Assembly (NCBI RefSeq): GCF_008364795.1
Contig: NZ_VTTM01000002.1
Location: 62,001-126,000 of the forward strand
Length of the DNA stretch: 64,000 nt
Direction: 5' to 3'
Source: Azospirillum oryzae
Lineage (GTDB): Bacteria > Pseudomonadota > Alphaproteobacteria > Azospirillales > Azospirillaceae
Translations under genes and position numbers: made by a program
Notes under the pieces: model-generated
Told to the model about the DNA's origin: nothing
Databases searched by the model: none
What the model saw: the letters and a program-made list of their open reading frames with translations, nothing else
Shown: positions 1 through 8,957 of the stretch, one piece after another
How the letters are laid out: the number at the start of each line of letters is the position of its first letter
Position numbering within the stretch: position 1 is the stretch's first letter

Positions 1-96
1 CTCGTCGAAGATGGTGCCGACGATCTTCTCGATGTCGCGCTGGTACAGGTGCGGGTTCCGCTCCGCCAGCCGTTGGATCAGTTCCGACTTGGTCAT
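1..96 (-). CDS. ihfB: Integration host factor subunit beta, 5' fragment
   Basis: Only the first 32 residues lie in the window; the gene runs off the left edge. The N-terminus ([20 protein letters not shown], then [12 protein letters not shown]) matches the first helices of IHF-beta/HU-family DNA-bending proteins. IHF is a heterodimer that bends DNA at promoters and recombination sites. The start is the ATG at 94-96. The 267 bp upstream (97-363) hold no convincing gene and should contain its promoter. IHF-beta is preferred over HU because of the typical TKSELI..LA..NPHL start. Confidence 0.85.
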   Translation of the reverse strand, partial: MTKSELIQRLAERNPHLYQRDIEKIVGTIFDE

Positions 97-363
97 GATC
101 GTTGACGTTCCCCCATTCGATGCGGGCGCTTATGGTCGGGCCGCGCCTCGCTTGGACAGCAGCGTGCCACCGGCCGCATGAGGCGTCAAGCCCCACCCGC
201 CGTGCTAAGCCGTTACGACACAATCGTTTTTCCGGACGGTGGAAGTGGATTGCCGCCTGATTTCCGCAAACCGGCCGAAGGGGGTCGCGGCAATCTCCGG
301 CATGGATCGTGACGGAAATTTGAAAGCAATCAACGGCTTCGCGAAAGAAAACCCGATGCGGGC

Positions 364-1638
364 TCAGGCGCCTCCCAGCCGCGTCCCCTCCAGGATCGCG
401 CCCTCCAGCACCGCCGAAGAGCGGTCGCAGCCGGTCAGGTCGGCGAGGGTCAGGTCGCTGCCCTTCAGGTTGGTCTCAGTCAGCGAGGCGCCGGCAAGCC
501 GCGCCCGCACCAGCGACGCGCGCATCACCTTGGCCCCGGCGCTGACCAGCAGCATGCCGAGATTGGCGCCGTCCAGCCGGCTGTCGATCAGGATGGCGCG
601 ATCCAGCTTCACCCCGCGCAGGTCGGCGCGGCTGAGATCGGCGGAGCGCAGGTCGGCGCCGTCGAACTGGGCGGCCTGCAATTGGGCGCCGTTCAGCCGG
701 GCATGGCGCAGCCGGGCGCCGCTGCCCTTGGCCAACGTCAGGATCTTGCCCGTCAGGTCGGCCCCCTCCAGGTTCAGCCCGGTCAGGTCGAGCTGGCAGC
801 CCTGCTTGCCGCTGGTGCCCAGCCAGATCATGTGCTGGCGCAGCATGCTGTCCAGCTGGTCGACCGGCAGGGCCGGCAACTCGATGGCCGTCGTCTCCTC
901 GGGTTCGGGCTCGGGCGCCGGAGCCTGGGGCGGTGCCTGCCGGGCGGCAGCGGCCTGTTCGTCGGTGCGGATCGCCTGTTCCAGCCCGTCCTGATCCAGG
1001 CTGGCTCCGTCGAGGATGGCGCCGCGCAGGTCGGAACCGTTGAGGTCGGCACCGCGCAGGTCGGCGCCGGAGAAATTGGCGTCGCGCAGGTCGGTGCGGT
1101 CCAGCCGGGCGCCGGCCAGCCGGGTGTTGGTGAAATCGGCCGCCCGCGCGAAGCTGCCCGACAGCTTGGCCCGCGCCATGTCGGCGTTGGTCAGTTTCGC
1201 TGACGCCATGTCGGCCGGGCCGGGGTCGAAGCCCACCACCTTCAGCTCGCCCGCGCTGTTGCGGTTGACCATGCTGCCGTCGCGCAGGTCGACCTCCACC
1301 ATGGTGGCGCCGTCCAGCCGGGCGCCGCGGACGTTGGCGCCGCGCATGTCGGTGCGGAACAGCCGCGCCTCCGACAGGTCCGCCCCGCGCAGGTCGGCGC
1401 CATAGAGGTCTGCATGGTCCAGCACCGCGCCGCGCAGGTCGGCGTCACGCAGGATGGCGCCGGCCAGATGGGCGCCGGTCAGGTTGCGGCCGGCCAGCGA
1501 CAGGCCGGACAGGTCGAAGAAGGGCAGGTTGGCGCGGGCGCCGTTCGGGCGTCCTTCGGCGAAACGGACATGGCGCTCGCACACGCGGTCGAGCTGGTCC
1601 TGGGTCAGGCGGATGCGGGATTTGCCGTCTTGCGCCAT
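364..1638 (-). CDS. Pentapeptide-repeat protein, two-block
   Basis: A 424-residue protein made mostly of A(D/N)LxG-type pentapeptide repeats, which fold as a right-handed quadrilateral beta-helix. There are two repeat blocks (about 35-225 and 280-420) split by a Pro/Glu-rich linker (about 226-255). Each block is preceded by a similar short lead-in (LDxxxxxHxxxxxxxxxxGxxxDL), which suggests an internal duplication of one module. No signal peptide or membrane segment is visible. It starts 6 nt after the stop of the upstream cheZ, so the two are probably co-transcribed and translationally coupled. Function is unknown; pentapeptide proteins are often scaffolds or DNA mimics, but nothing here decides between these. 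Confidence 0.88.
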   Translation of the reverse strand: MAQDGKSRIRLTQDQLDRVCERHVRFAEGRPNGARANLPFFDLSGLSLAGRNLTGAHLAGAILRDADLRGAVLDHADLYGADLRGADLSEARLFRTDMRGANVRGARLDGATMVEVDLRDGSMVNRNSAGELKVVGFDPGPADMASAKLTNADMARAKLSGSFARAADFTNTRLAGARLDRTDLRDANFSGADLRGADLNGSDLRGAILDGASLDQDGLEQAIRTDEQAAAARQAPPQAPAPEPEPEETTAIELPALPVDQLDSMLRQHMIWLGTSGKQGCQLDLTGLNLEGADLTGKILTLAKGSGARLRHARLNGAQLQAAQFDGADLRSADLSRADLRGVKLDRAILIDSRLDGANLGMLLVSAGAKVMRASLVRARLAGASLTETNLKGSDLTLADLTGCDRSSAVLEGAILEGTRLGGA

Positions 1639-1644
1639 GGCCGG

Positions 1645-2598
1645 TCACGCGAACAGGGCGTCGATGTCGGCCTGGGAGATCCCGACGCCACCGTCGCCGC
1701 CGGCCGGGGCGGCGGGCGGCGGCGGGGCCGGCTTCGCGACGGGGGGAGGCGGAGGGGGAGGCGGCGGAGGAGGCGGGGAGGGCGCCACGTCGGCCGGCAG
1801 CGGTTCCGCCCGTTCCGCCACCTCCGGCACGCTGTCGAACAGCGCGTCGATGGCGTCCTGGCTGACCTCCGGCCCGCCCAGCTGCGGTCCGTTCAGCAGA
1901 TGGGCGTCGGGGCGGGTGTCGCCCAGCTTGCGGTGCGAGGCGACCTCGCCCGGCGCGTGATGCTGCGGGTCGGCGGCCGTCAGCCGCTCGACGCCCCAGA
2001 TCTCGATCATCGTGTTCACGCGCTCTTCGATGTAGCGCAGCGTGTTGACGACCTTGGTGGTGCGCTGGCCGGTGATGTCCTGGAAGGAGCAGGCGGTCAT
2101 GATCTCGATGCACCACGCCTCGATCGCGTCGATCCGCTCGGCCAGATCGTCGTCGTCGCGCGGGATCGACATGGTGATTTCCTGAATCTTCTCCGTCGCG
2201 TTCAGGATGTCGGTGGTGGCGCGTTCGGTGGCGGCGACGATCTCGTCCAACTCGCCGGTCGCCGCCTCGATGCGGTTGGACCCGGTGTCGGTCGCCTTCA
2301 GCGCGGCGATGTCGCTGCGCGCCTCGCGCACCACCTGGGTGATGGCGGTCAGCTCCTGCTGGATGCGCGGGTCCTCGCCGGGGACGAAGGAGGTGAAGGC
2401 GCTGGACGAGGTGCCGCTCAGCCGGTCGACCTGACCTTCCAGCCTGTCGACCAGCCGGTGGAACTCGTCGGAGGCGACGACGCGGCTGCGCCGGTCGCGC
2501 ATGCGCAGAAAGGCCCGCCCCCGCGCCGTCTGCGACAGGGCCTCCTCCATCTGCAGATACTCTTGCTCGGTCAGTTCGAGCAGTGACCCGCCGCTCAT
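1645..2598 (-). CDS. cheZ: CheZ-type chemotaxis phosphatase
   Basis: 317 residues. The CheZ active-site motif is clear: CSFQDITGQ at about 170-178, with Asp174 and Gln178 matching the residues that dephosphorylate CheY-P. It sits in a long helical region (about 75-200). A Pro-rich linker with a run of 12 prolines (about 275-286) follows. Two short FliM-like motifs, VSQDAIDALF (245-254) and ISQADIDALF (307-316, at the C-terminus), resemble the CheY-binding peptide of FliM and the CheY-binding tail of CheZ. The start is the ATG at 2596-2598, giving a normal CheZ N-terminus; the open frame extends further upstream without family features. First gene of a two-gene unit with the pentapeptide protein. 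Confidence 0.88.
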   Translation of the reverse strand: MSGGSLLELTEQEYLQMEEALSQTARGRAFLRMRDRRSRVVASDEFHRLVDRLEGQVDRLSGTSSSAFTSFVPGEDPRIQQELTAITQVVREARSDIAALKATDTGSNRIEAATGELDEIVAATERATTDILNATEKIQEITMSIPRDDDDLAERIDAIEAWCIEIMTACSFQDITGQRTTKVVNTLRYIEERVNTMIEIWGVERLTAADPQHHAPGEVASHRKLGDTRPDAHLLNGPQLGGPEVSQDAIDALFDSVPEVAERAEPLPADVAPSPPPPPPPPPPPPVAKPAPPPPAAPAGGDGGVGISQADIDALFA

Positions 2599-2842
2599 AG
2601 CGCTCAACCCGTTTTCGACAGCCGCGCCGCCCCGGCATGTCCGGGGCTGCGCCGACCCTGTCCTATACCACCCAATTTCTTTACCGGGAGTTTCCGCCGC
2701 CGCCGCGCTATCATCGCCGCAATGGAGTGGCCGGAGGGCGGCCAGAGGGTGGACAACCTTGAACCGACTTCTTTTTTGTCCCAAATCAGCCCGATCTGGC
2801 GACGATCGCGACAAGAAATTCCCAGCAAGAAAGGAAATGACC

Positions 2843-3985
2843 ATGAAGAGGGCGGTGCGTCCGGTGGTGTTTGCTGTGGCGGTCGGACTGGCGGCGCTGA
2901 CCGGCGGCGCGCTGGTCGCGCCGGCCGACTCGGCGCTGGGCCGCTTGGGTTCCGCCATCGGCCTCGGCGCTTCGCCCGCGGCGGCGGCACTTCCTCTGGG
3001 CGCGGTCGGCGGCGGCACCATCGCCCCGATGCTGGAGCAGGTGACGCCGGCCGTCGTGAACATCTCGGTGCTGAGCCAGGCGCCCCAGGCGGAAAACCCG
3101 CTGCTGCGCGACCCCTTCTTCCGCCGCTTCTTCAACCTGCCGGACCAAATGCCGCAGTCCCGTCCGCAGGTCAGCGCCGGGTCGGGCGTGATCGTCGACG
3201 CCCGCAACGGCTATGTCGTCACCAACAACCATGTGGTGGAGAACGCGCAGGAGATCGCCGTCACCCTGAAGGACCGCCGCCGCCTGCGCGCCAAGCTGAT
3301 CGGCCGTGACGCCGCCACCGACATCGCCCTGCTGCAGATCAAGGCGGAGGGGCTGACCGCGCTGCCGCTCGGCGACTCGGACCGCTCACAGGTCGGCGAC
3401 TTCGTCGTCGCCATCGGCAACCCGTTCGGGCTGGGGCAGACGGTGACCTCGGGCATCGTCTCGGCGCTGGGCCGCAGCGGGCTGAAGATCGAGGGGTATG
3501 AAGATTTCATCCAGACCGACGCCTCGATCAATCCCGGCAACTCCGGCGGCGCGCTGGTCAATTTCCAGGGCGAGCTGATCGGCATCAACACCGCCATCAT
3601 CGGCCCCGCCGGCGGGTCTGTCGGCATCGGCTTCGCCGTGCCGGTCAGCATCGTCCGTTCGGTGATGGAACAACTGCGCGAATATGGCGAGGTGCGGCGC
3701 GGCCGGCTGGGCGTGGCCATCCAGGACCTGACGCCCGACCTTGCGGAAAGCATGAGCCTGAAAGGCGACGAGGGCGCGCTGATCGCCAAGATCGAGCGCG
3801 GCTCGCCGGCCGACAGCGGCGGCTTGCGCAGCGGCGACGTGGTGATCGCGGTCGATGGACGTCCCATCCGCAGCGCCACCGATTTCCGCAACCGCATCGG
3901 CCTTCTGCGCGTCGGCACGCCGGTGCAGTTGACGGTGATGCGCGAGGGCGGGCAAAAGTCCGTCACCGTCCGTACCGCCCGCTGA
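2843..3985 (+). CDS. HtrA/DegP-family periplasmic serine protease
   Basis: 380 residues. The signal peptide is at about 1-28. The trypsin-like domain has the full triad: His130 (VTNNHVV), Asp160 (AATDIALL) and Ser234 (NPGNSGGAL). One PDZ domain follows (about 275-375), so the layout is DegS/HtrA-like with a single PDZ rather than DegP with two. The role is envelope protein quality control or regulated proteolysis in the periplasm. Two ATGs are possible (2837 and 2843); 2843 is preferred because AGGA at 2832-2835 is then 7 nt away. Followed 39 bp later by an orphan gene on the same strand. Confidence 0.93.
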   Translation: MKRAVRPVVFAVAVGLAALTGGALVAPADSALGRLGSAIGLGASPAAAALPLGAVGGGTIAPMLEQVTPAVVNISVLSQAPQAENPLLRDPFFRRFFNLPDQMPQSRPQVSAGSGVIVDARNGYVVTNNHVVENAQEIAVTLKDRRRLRAKLIGRDAATDIALLQIKAEGLTALPLGDSDRSQVGDFVVAIGNPFGLGQTVTSGIVSALGRSGLKIEGYEDFIQTDASINPGNSGGALVNFQGELIGINTAIIGPAGGSVGIGFAVPVSIVRSVMEQLREYGEVRRGRLGVAIQDLTPDLAESMSLKGDEGALIAKIERGSPADSGGLRSGDVVIAVDGRPIRSATDFRNRIGLLRVGTPVQLTVMREGGQKSVTVRTAR

Positions 3986-4024
3986 CCGAACCCGCCGACC
4001 ATCGAGGAGCCACCCCGTACCGGC

Positions 4025-4795
4025 ATGATGCGTTCCAACCCACCCCGCCGCCCGGCCGCCCCGCCGGCGCCCAACCCCGGCCGCAGCGCGGCCCAGCGGC
4101 AGCGCGAGATCGCGACGCTGCTGATGCGGCTCGACGCCATGCTCAAGCAGTCGGCGGAGCTGGCGCAGACGGCGCGCGAGCGGGTGTCGGTCGGCGGGCT
4201 GGCCCGCTACCGCCGCTTCAGCCGGCGGGTTCGCGACTTCTTCGCGCTGGCCGCACTGACGCAGGAGCGGCTGGATGCGGCGCCGGAGGAGATGGAGGAT
4301 CTGATCGATCCCATGACCACCGCGCTGGAGCGTCTGCACGCCCGCATGGTGGTCCAGTTCGTGGAGGGCAGCGCCGGCTTTTTCGCCAGCTTCGCGCGGG
4401 TGAAGGCGCTGCCCATCGGCACCCACGAGATGTGCGGGGTGGAACTGCGCGGTGTGCTGGAGATCCGCAAGTTCCTCGACGACCCGCTCTATGAGGGGGA
4501 GCGGGGAAAGGCCCTGCGCGCCGAGGCCGACCGCATCGCCGCGCTGATCCGCCGGGTGATGGATCGCATTCCGCCGCTGCCCGATTTCGGCGACGAACCC
4601 AGCATCGGCCCGCGCGGCACGCTGAACAGTCCGCTGAAGGGGCCCAACGCCCATATGCCGCCCGGCCGCGCCGCCGCCCGACCGGCTGCGGCTCGGCCGG
4701 CCAACATGCCGCCGCCCGCTCCACCGGCGCCGAACCCCAGCACCGAAGTCCGTTCGCTGAGCCTCGACCAGTTCGAGGACGACGAGGAGGAATAG
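4025..4795 (+). CDS. Hypothetical protein, helical with disordered ends
   Basis: 256 residues, family not recognised. The N-terminus (1-25) and C-terminus (about 205-250) are Pro/Ala-rich and probably disordered. The middle (about 28-190) is charged and helical. The last residues are strongly acidic (FEDDEEE). No signal peptide or membrane segment. It follows the HtrA gene by 39 bp, so co-transcription is possible. The start is ATG at 4025, with a second ATG immediately after. Confidence 0.75.
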   Translation: MMRSNPPRRPAAPPAPNPGRSAAQRQREIATLLMRLDAMLKQSAELAQTARERVSVGGLARYRRFSRRVRDFFALAALTQERLDAAPEEMEDLIDPMTTALERLHARMVVQFVEGSAGFFASFARVKALPIGTHEMCGVELRGVLEIRKFLDDPLYEGERGKALRAEADRIAALIRRVMDRIPPLPDFGDEPSIGPRGTLNSPLKGPNAHMPPGRAAARPAAARPANMPPPAPPAPNPSTEVRSLSLDQFEDDEEE

Positions 4796-4852
4796 GAAAG
4801 GGAGGGGGCCGGATCGACTGACCTGCCCCCATTTCCTCCCACCGGCCGCTTT

Positions 4853-5104
4853 TTACCGGCGGTGCTTGCCCTCGTCCGCCGTCAATGCGCCGACCGCGGC
4901 GCCGGCGGCACCGCCCAACAGGCCGCCGTAGATCGCGCTGCCGCCGGTCACGGCGCCGATGGCGGCACCGCCGGCCGCACCGATGGCGCCGCCGGTCAGC
5001 GCGCGGTTCTCGCGATGATTCAGGTTCGAACAGCCGCCGAGCAGCGTCGCGCCGATCAGCAGCGCCGTCGCCCCGGTGGTGAATGTCCGCATGGTGGTCT
5101 TCAT
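4853..5104 (-). CDS. Small glycine-zipper lipoprotein
   Basis: 83 residues. The signal peptide ends in a lipobox (LLGGC, Cys25), so this is a predicted lipoprotein. The mature part contains Gly/Ala repeats (GGAIGAAGGAAIGAVTGG, then GLLGGAAGAAVGAL) typical of the glycine-zipper / YMGG-like outer membrane lipoproteins, which insert as a membrane hairpin. A good ribosome site (AAGGAAGAG) precedes the ATG at 5102-5104. It is convergent with the 4025 gene. Exact role unknown. Confidence 0.88.
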   Translation of the reverse strand: MKTTMRTFTTGATALLIGATLLGGCSNLNHRENRALTGGAIGAAGGAAIGAVTGGSAIYGGLLGGAAGAAVGALTADEGKHRR

Positions 5105-5571
5105 CGGTCTCTTCCTTCAAGCATAGGCACGGCAACATGAGGGACCGCCGCCGATGCCGCGTCGTCGGGCAAGGCTGGGCGGTCAAGCTTATGTTTGGTG
5201 AGTGCCGCCGTCCGGTGCTGTGACCATTTCGGGGTATCCGCCCTAGCCGGCCGGGGCATTACACCCCATTCGGTATTTCAAGATCGCGGAAGATGGCGGC
5301 GAAGGTCGGGGGACCGGCGGCCGGGACGACCAATGTCGGCGGGCTCAAATTTCCTTCATTCCAATATGGTTACCGAATTGTGTGGTAAGACCACGTCGAT
5401 TGTGTACGAGCGATTACAAAGAGTCGCAAGATTCCCGATGAAAAATCCTTGTGGCTTGTCTAGGACATCCTTTCGGTCCCGAAGCTTCATGCTTCCGGGA
5501 AACAGAGATCGGCCGTTGCCGCGGGTGCATGGATTCTCCGCGGCGAAAGGCCGGCACAGGGAAGACCAGAG
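5105..5571. other. Gene-free divergent intergenic region
   Basis: 467 bp between the lipoprotein gene (minus) and a small plus-strand gene. Open frames crossing it lack ribosome sites and family features. The part at about 5345-5450 is clearly richer in A/T than its surroundings and is the likely promoter area. No repeat or RNA was identified. Confidence 0.5.
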
Positions 5572-5835
5572 ATGACGATCAAAGACAGGGATTTGGACAG
5601 GGACGGACCAACTCGCCTGCCATCCGCGCCGCCGCCCGATGCGCAATTGGGACGGATCATCGAAATGGCGTTCACTGGCTTGTGGGTGATCCGGCGCCAG
5701 GGGGCATTGACGGAGGTCGGCGGGCGGCTCTATTGGCCCGACCGCGCTTCGTTGGAACGCGCGGCGGCACAGGCCGGCGTGCAACTGTCCGACATCATCA
5801 TCCACACCGGCCGACTCGGTTCCGACCGGCGATAG
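5572..5835 (+). CDS. Small hypothetical protein
   Basis: 87 residues, not recognised. The first 23 residues are polar and likely disordered. The rest (QLGRIIEMAFTGLWVIRRQG to the end) looks like a small alpha/beta domain with conserved-looking hydrophobic positions. No signal peptide or Cys residues. It lies 137 bp before another small orphan in the same orientation. Kept because codon use and residue pattern look protein-like, but support is modest. Confidence 0.5.
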   Translation: MTIKDRDLDRDGPTRLPSAPPPDAQLGRIIEMAFTGLWVIRRQGALTEVGGRLYWPDRASLERAAAQAGVQLSDIIIHTGRLGSDRR

Positions 5836-5972
5836 GCGGACGGCCATTCTCCTTCCGGGGGATGGGAACGCGACGAACGGACAGTTGCGCGGGTGACAGG
5901 CTTCTTCCAATATCCGATGGATCGGCGACCGCCAGGACTGGGCGTTCTGCAATCTCCGTTTCATTGGGGCCT

Positions 5973-6191
5973 ATGGAAGACATCGACCGCCAAAGAACGC
6001 TTGCCTATTTCGAAAGGCTGGGAAAAGAGCGGGTTCGACTCTATACCGCCATCGACTGCGACCGTTTTCTCGGTGACTGGCAGGTCCGTGAATTGGCCGA
6101 CCAGTGGCTTGACGCCAAGAATGCGGAAGACAGGCCACGCTTGCTGGGCCGGCCGTTGTGGCGGCGGCTGTTGTCCGACCGTCGCCCCTGA
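5973..6191 (+). CDS. Small hypothetical protein
   Basis: 72 residues, start ATG at 5973 with a GGGG upstream (5966-5969). Composition is charged and amphipathic (EDIDRQRTLAYFERLGKERV start), consistent with a helical soluble protein. Family not recognised. A competing minus-strand frame (5971-6333, beginning MRIDGMASL) has an AAGGAGGGG upstream of its ATG, so one of the two may be spurious; the plus-strand product looks the more protein-like. Confidence 0.45.
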   Translation: MEDIDRQRTLAYFERLGKERVRLYTAIDCDRFLGDWQVRELADQWLDAKNAEDRPRLLGRPLWRRLLSDRRP

Positions 6192-6516
6192 CCGTTCTCC
6201 CCCCTCGGCCCCGCTTCGGAAACAGCACCGGCCATCCGGTCACCCGTCGGGCCGGCGTGATGTCTAAGGCGTGGTTGGCGGCGATGCCCCCGTTCGGCCT
6301 GATGGTGAGAGAGGCCATGCCGTCGATCCGCATAAAACCTACCCCTCCTTGCCGTTCCAAGCGTCGCCCTATCCCTACCAACGCGGGATGACTTTGTCGG
6401 CACCCCACAATAGGTGGTGGCCGCTGCCGCTTGAACACGGGTAGCGTTCGGCGGAACCGTCACCCGCCGGGCGGTGTTACCGTTTCCGGCTAAGCAAGAA
6501 GTGGCCGTATCCCCAC
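6192..6516. other. Gene-free region before the sensor kinase
   Basis: 325 bp. A minus-strand frame starting at 6333 with AAGGAGG about 11 nt upstream could encode a 121-residue protein but overlaps the 5973 gene fully and degenerates into Arg-rich sequence. Just before the kinase start there is an imperfect inverted repeat (about 6449-6490) containing CCCGCCGGGCGG. The kinase promoter is presumably here. Confidence 0.35.
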
Positions 6517-8184
6517 ATGGTTTCCGAAACGATGCCGTTGCGCGCGCTGCGTTCCCATCCCTCCCCGCTCTACCGGTTGCCCGGTTCGGCGCTGGTCCTG
6601 ATTGCCTGCACCGCCGCGGTTCTGCTGACCATCGGGCTGTCGGCGGTCTTCGCTTGGCGTGACCGCGACGAGGCGGTCCGGCAGGCGACCGGCGTCGCCG
6701 GCAACATCGGACTGCTGGCGGCGGAGCATGCAGCCCGGCTGATCGAGTCGGGCGACCTGCTGCTGACCCAGACGGCGACACTGGCCGGTCCGGCCGGGAC
6801 GCCGCTGCCCGACGATGCGGCGACGCGCGACCGCATGGCCCTGCTGGCGGCCAGCGCCCCCCATGTGGTCGGGCTGGAGATCCGCGACCCGTCGGGAGCG
6901 CTGCTGCTGTCGAGCCTGCCCGAGGCGGCACCGGGCGGCGCCCGGCCGGCACTGAAGCCGGACGGCATGGCCATCGGCATCGGGCGGATGGAGGGCAAAC
7001 CAGGGGGGCGTTCGGTCATCACCCTGGCGCAACCCCTGCCGGGTGCGGCAGGCGGCGCGCCACGTGGCTGGGCGGTGGCCGGACTGGACGCGCGGGCCTT
7101 CCGCGACGTCTACCGCTCGCTCGACGTCGGCTACGGCCACAGCATCGCCATCCTGCAGCCGGACGGCACCCCGCTGCTGCGCGAACCGGAGGACGGCGGC
7201 ATCATGGGCGGCAATGCCGGCGATGACACCGCCAGTCATGCCGACGACATCGTCGTCACCCGCCCGGTGGGCGACACCGGCCTGTCGGCCATGGTGACCA
7301 TCGCCACCGGCAGCGTTCTGCACCGCTGGAGCGAGCGGCTGTGGATCTACGCCGCCTTCGCCGCCGCGGCCTGCGCCACGGTCGCGGTGATCGGCGCCCT
7401 CGCCATCCAGCGCGCCCGGCGCGAGCGCGAGGCGGAGGACGCCCTGCAGCACGCCTATGACACGCTGGAGGAGCATGTCCACCAGCGCACCGCCCAGTTG
7501 GAGCGCGCCAATGCCCAACTGGAGGCGGCGGTGACCGACAAGGAGGTCCTGCTGAAGGAGGTGCAGCACCGGGTGAAGAACAATCTGCAGGTCATCTGCA
7601 GCCTGCTGCGTCTGCAGGCGGCCAGGATCGACGAGCAGGCCCGCCGCGGCTTCGACGAGAGCCTGCGCCGCATCCAGACCATGAGCCTGCTGCACGAACT
7701 GCTCCACCGCTCCGACGAGCCGGCGCACATCAACTTCGCCGACGCGCTGCGCCAGATGTGCGACGGGCTGGTCCGCTCCGACAATCCGACCGCCGCCCGG
7801 CTGGAACTGGAGGCGCAGGACTGGATCGTCGACGCCGACCGCGCCACGCCGCTCGCCATCGCCACCAGCGAACTGGTGTCGAATGCTCTGCTGCATGCTT
7901 TCCCGCACGGGCATCCCGGCACCGTGCGCGTGATGCTGGAGCGCGACGGGGCCGGCATGCGGCTGATCGTGCGCGACGATGGCGTCGGACTGCCCGCTGG
8001 CATGCCGAGCCAGCACAAGCGCCCAGGTCGTGGCGGTTCCAGCAGCGGGCTCGGCCTGAACCTGGTGCAGGCGCTGTCCCATCAGGCCGGCGCCACGCTG
8101 AAGATCGAGCGCGACGGCGGCACCATCTTCACCCTGACCATTCCCGAACAGCCGGCCCGCCAGCGCGCCAAGACGGCGGCCTAG
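6517..8184 (+). CDS. Membrane sensor histidine kinase, HisKA_2 type
   Basis: 555 residues. Two membrane segments (about 25-46 and 274-297) bracket an extracytoplasmic sensor domain of about 225 residues, probably of the double-cache type. A short coiled coil leads to a HisKA_2 dimerisation domain with the motif EVQHRVKNNLQ (His351), then a HATPase domain (about 440-545) with an N-box around TSELVSNALLHAF and a GLGLNLV G-box. HisKA_2/HWE kinases often feed single-domain regulators or the general stress response; no response regulator lies next to this one, so its partner is unknown. Start is ATG 6517, or the ATG at 6532. A strong hairpin follows the stop. Confidence 0.88.
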   Translation: MVSETMPLRALRSHPSPLYRLPGSALVLIACTAAVLLTIGLSAVFAWRDRDEAVRQATGVAGNIGLLAAEHAARLIESGDLLLTQTATLAGPAGTPLPDDAATRDRMALLAASAPHVVGLEIRDPSGALLLSSLPEAAPGGARPALKPDGMAIGIGRMEGKPGGRSVITLAQPLPGAAGGAPRGWAVAGLDARAFRDVYRSLDVGYGHSIAILQPDGTPLLREPEDGGIMGGNAGDDTASHADDIVVTRPVGDTGLSAMVTIATGSVLHRWSERLWIYAAFAAAACATVAVIGALAIQRARREREAEDALQHAYDTLEEHVHQRTAQLERANAQLEAAVTDKEVLLKEVQHRVKNNLQVICSLLRLQAARIDEQARRGFDESLRRIQTMSLLHELLHRSDEPAHINFADALRQMCDGLVRSDNPTAARLELEAQDWIVDADRATPLAIATSELVSNALLHAFPHGHPGTVRVMLERDGAGMRLIVRDDGVGLPAGMPSQHKRPGRGGSSSGLGLNLVQALSHQAGATLKIERDGGTIFTLTIPEQPARQRAKTAA

Positions 8185-8220
8185 GGAAGCATCCGCCTGA
8201 AGTGTCCGCCTGAAACGGAA

Positions 8221-8254
8221 AGGGCCTCCCCGTCCTGCCGGACGGGGAGGCCCT
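8221..8254. terminator. Bidirectional terminator hairpin
   Basis: Perfect 15-bp stem (AGGGCCTCCCCGTCC with its complement) and a 4-nt loop, between the convergent kinase and dps genes. On the minus strand it is followed by TTCCGTTTC, so it probably ends dps transcripts and may also stop the kinase mRNA. Confidence 0.75.
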
Positions 8255-8295
8255 GACCCTGCGTCGCAAACCGCGCCTTGCGGCCGGTTCCGCGA

Positions 8296-8763
8296 CTATT
8301 CCAGCATGCTGCGCAGCATCCAGGCGGTCTTGTCGTGGATCTGCAGGCGCTGGGTCAGCAGGTCGGCGGTCGGCTCGTCGCTGCCCTGTTCGGCCAGCGG
8401 GAAGACGCTGCGGATGGTGCGGGCGGCGGCCTCGTGGCCTTCGACCAGCTGGCGGATCATGTCGTTCGCCTTGGGAACGCCCGCCTCTTCCTTGATCGAG
8501 GCCAGCTGCGCGAACTGCGAGAAGCTGCCCGGCGCCGGATAACCCAGCGCGCGGATGCGCTCCGCGATCTCGTCGAGCGCGGTCCACAGCTCCGTGTACT
8601 GGGTCATGAACATGGTATGGAGCGTGTTGAACATCGGCCCGGTGACGTTCCAGTGGAACGAATGGGTCTTGATGTAGAGCGCGAAGGTGTCGGCCAGAAC
8701 CTTGTTCAGCCCTTCGGCAATGGATTTGCGGTCTGCGTCCGAGATCCCGATGTCGATCTTCAT
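8296..8763 (-). CDS. dps: Dps-family DNA-protection / mini-ferritin protein
   Basis: 155 residues, the normal Dps length. The ferroxidase signature is present: [10 protein letters not shown] (His34/His37) followed by the Asp64-x3-Glu68 pair in [12 protein letters not shown]. Dps forms 12-subunit shells that bind DNA and oxidise Fe(II) with peroxide, protecting DNA in stress and stationary phase. AAAGGATC precedes the ATG at 8761-8763. Monocistronic, with its own terminator downstream. Confidence 0.93.
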   Translation of the reverse strand: MKIDIGISDADRKSIAEGLNKVLADTFALYIKTHSFHWNVTGPMFNTLHTMFMTQYTELWTALDEIAERIRALGYPAPGSFSQFAQLASIKEEAGVPKANDMIRQLVEGHEAAARTIRSVFPLAEQGSDEPTADLLTQRLQIHDKTAWMLRSMLE

Positions 8764-8957
8764 TCTTCGATCCTTTTTGTTGGGTCCTGCATTATGCCCC
8801 GGCATTGGCGCAGCCGTCAGCGGCCGCCGCCCCGCGGTCCCGGGACAACAGCTTGGGCGCAGGCGGATCGTTTCAAGTCTGATGCGACTAAACTTCGCGC
8901 CCAAGCCTCGCGAATGGGTGATGAGGCGCCAGCGTATCTGCCGCCCAACTCGCCCCC

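Noticed and set aside
239-1405. Plus-strand frames opposite the pentapeptide gene
   Set aside because: They mirror the repeat DNA of the minus-strand gene, are Arg/Ala/Ser-rich and have no ribosome sites or family features.
5356-5964. 202-codon minus-strand frame
   Set aside because: It overlaps two better plus-strand candidates, lacks a ribosome site and looks like random GC-rich coding.
6449-6490. Possible EcfG-type promoter (GGAAC to CGTT) before the sensor kinase
   Set aside because: The spacing is about 23 nt, too long for the 16-17 nt consensus.
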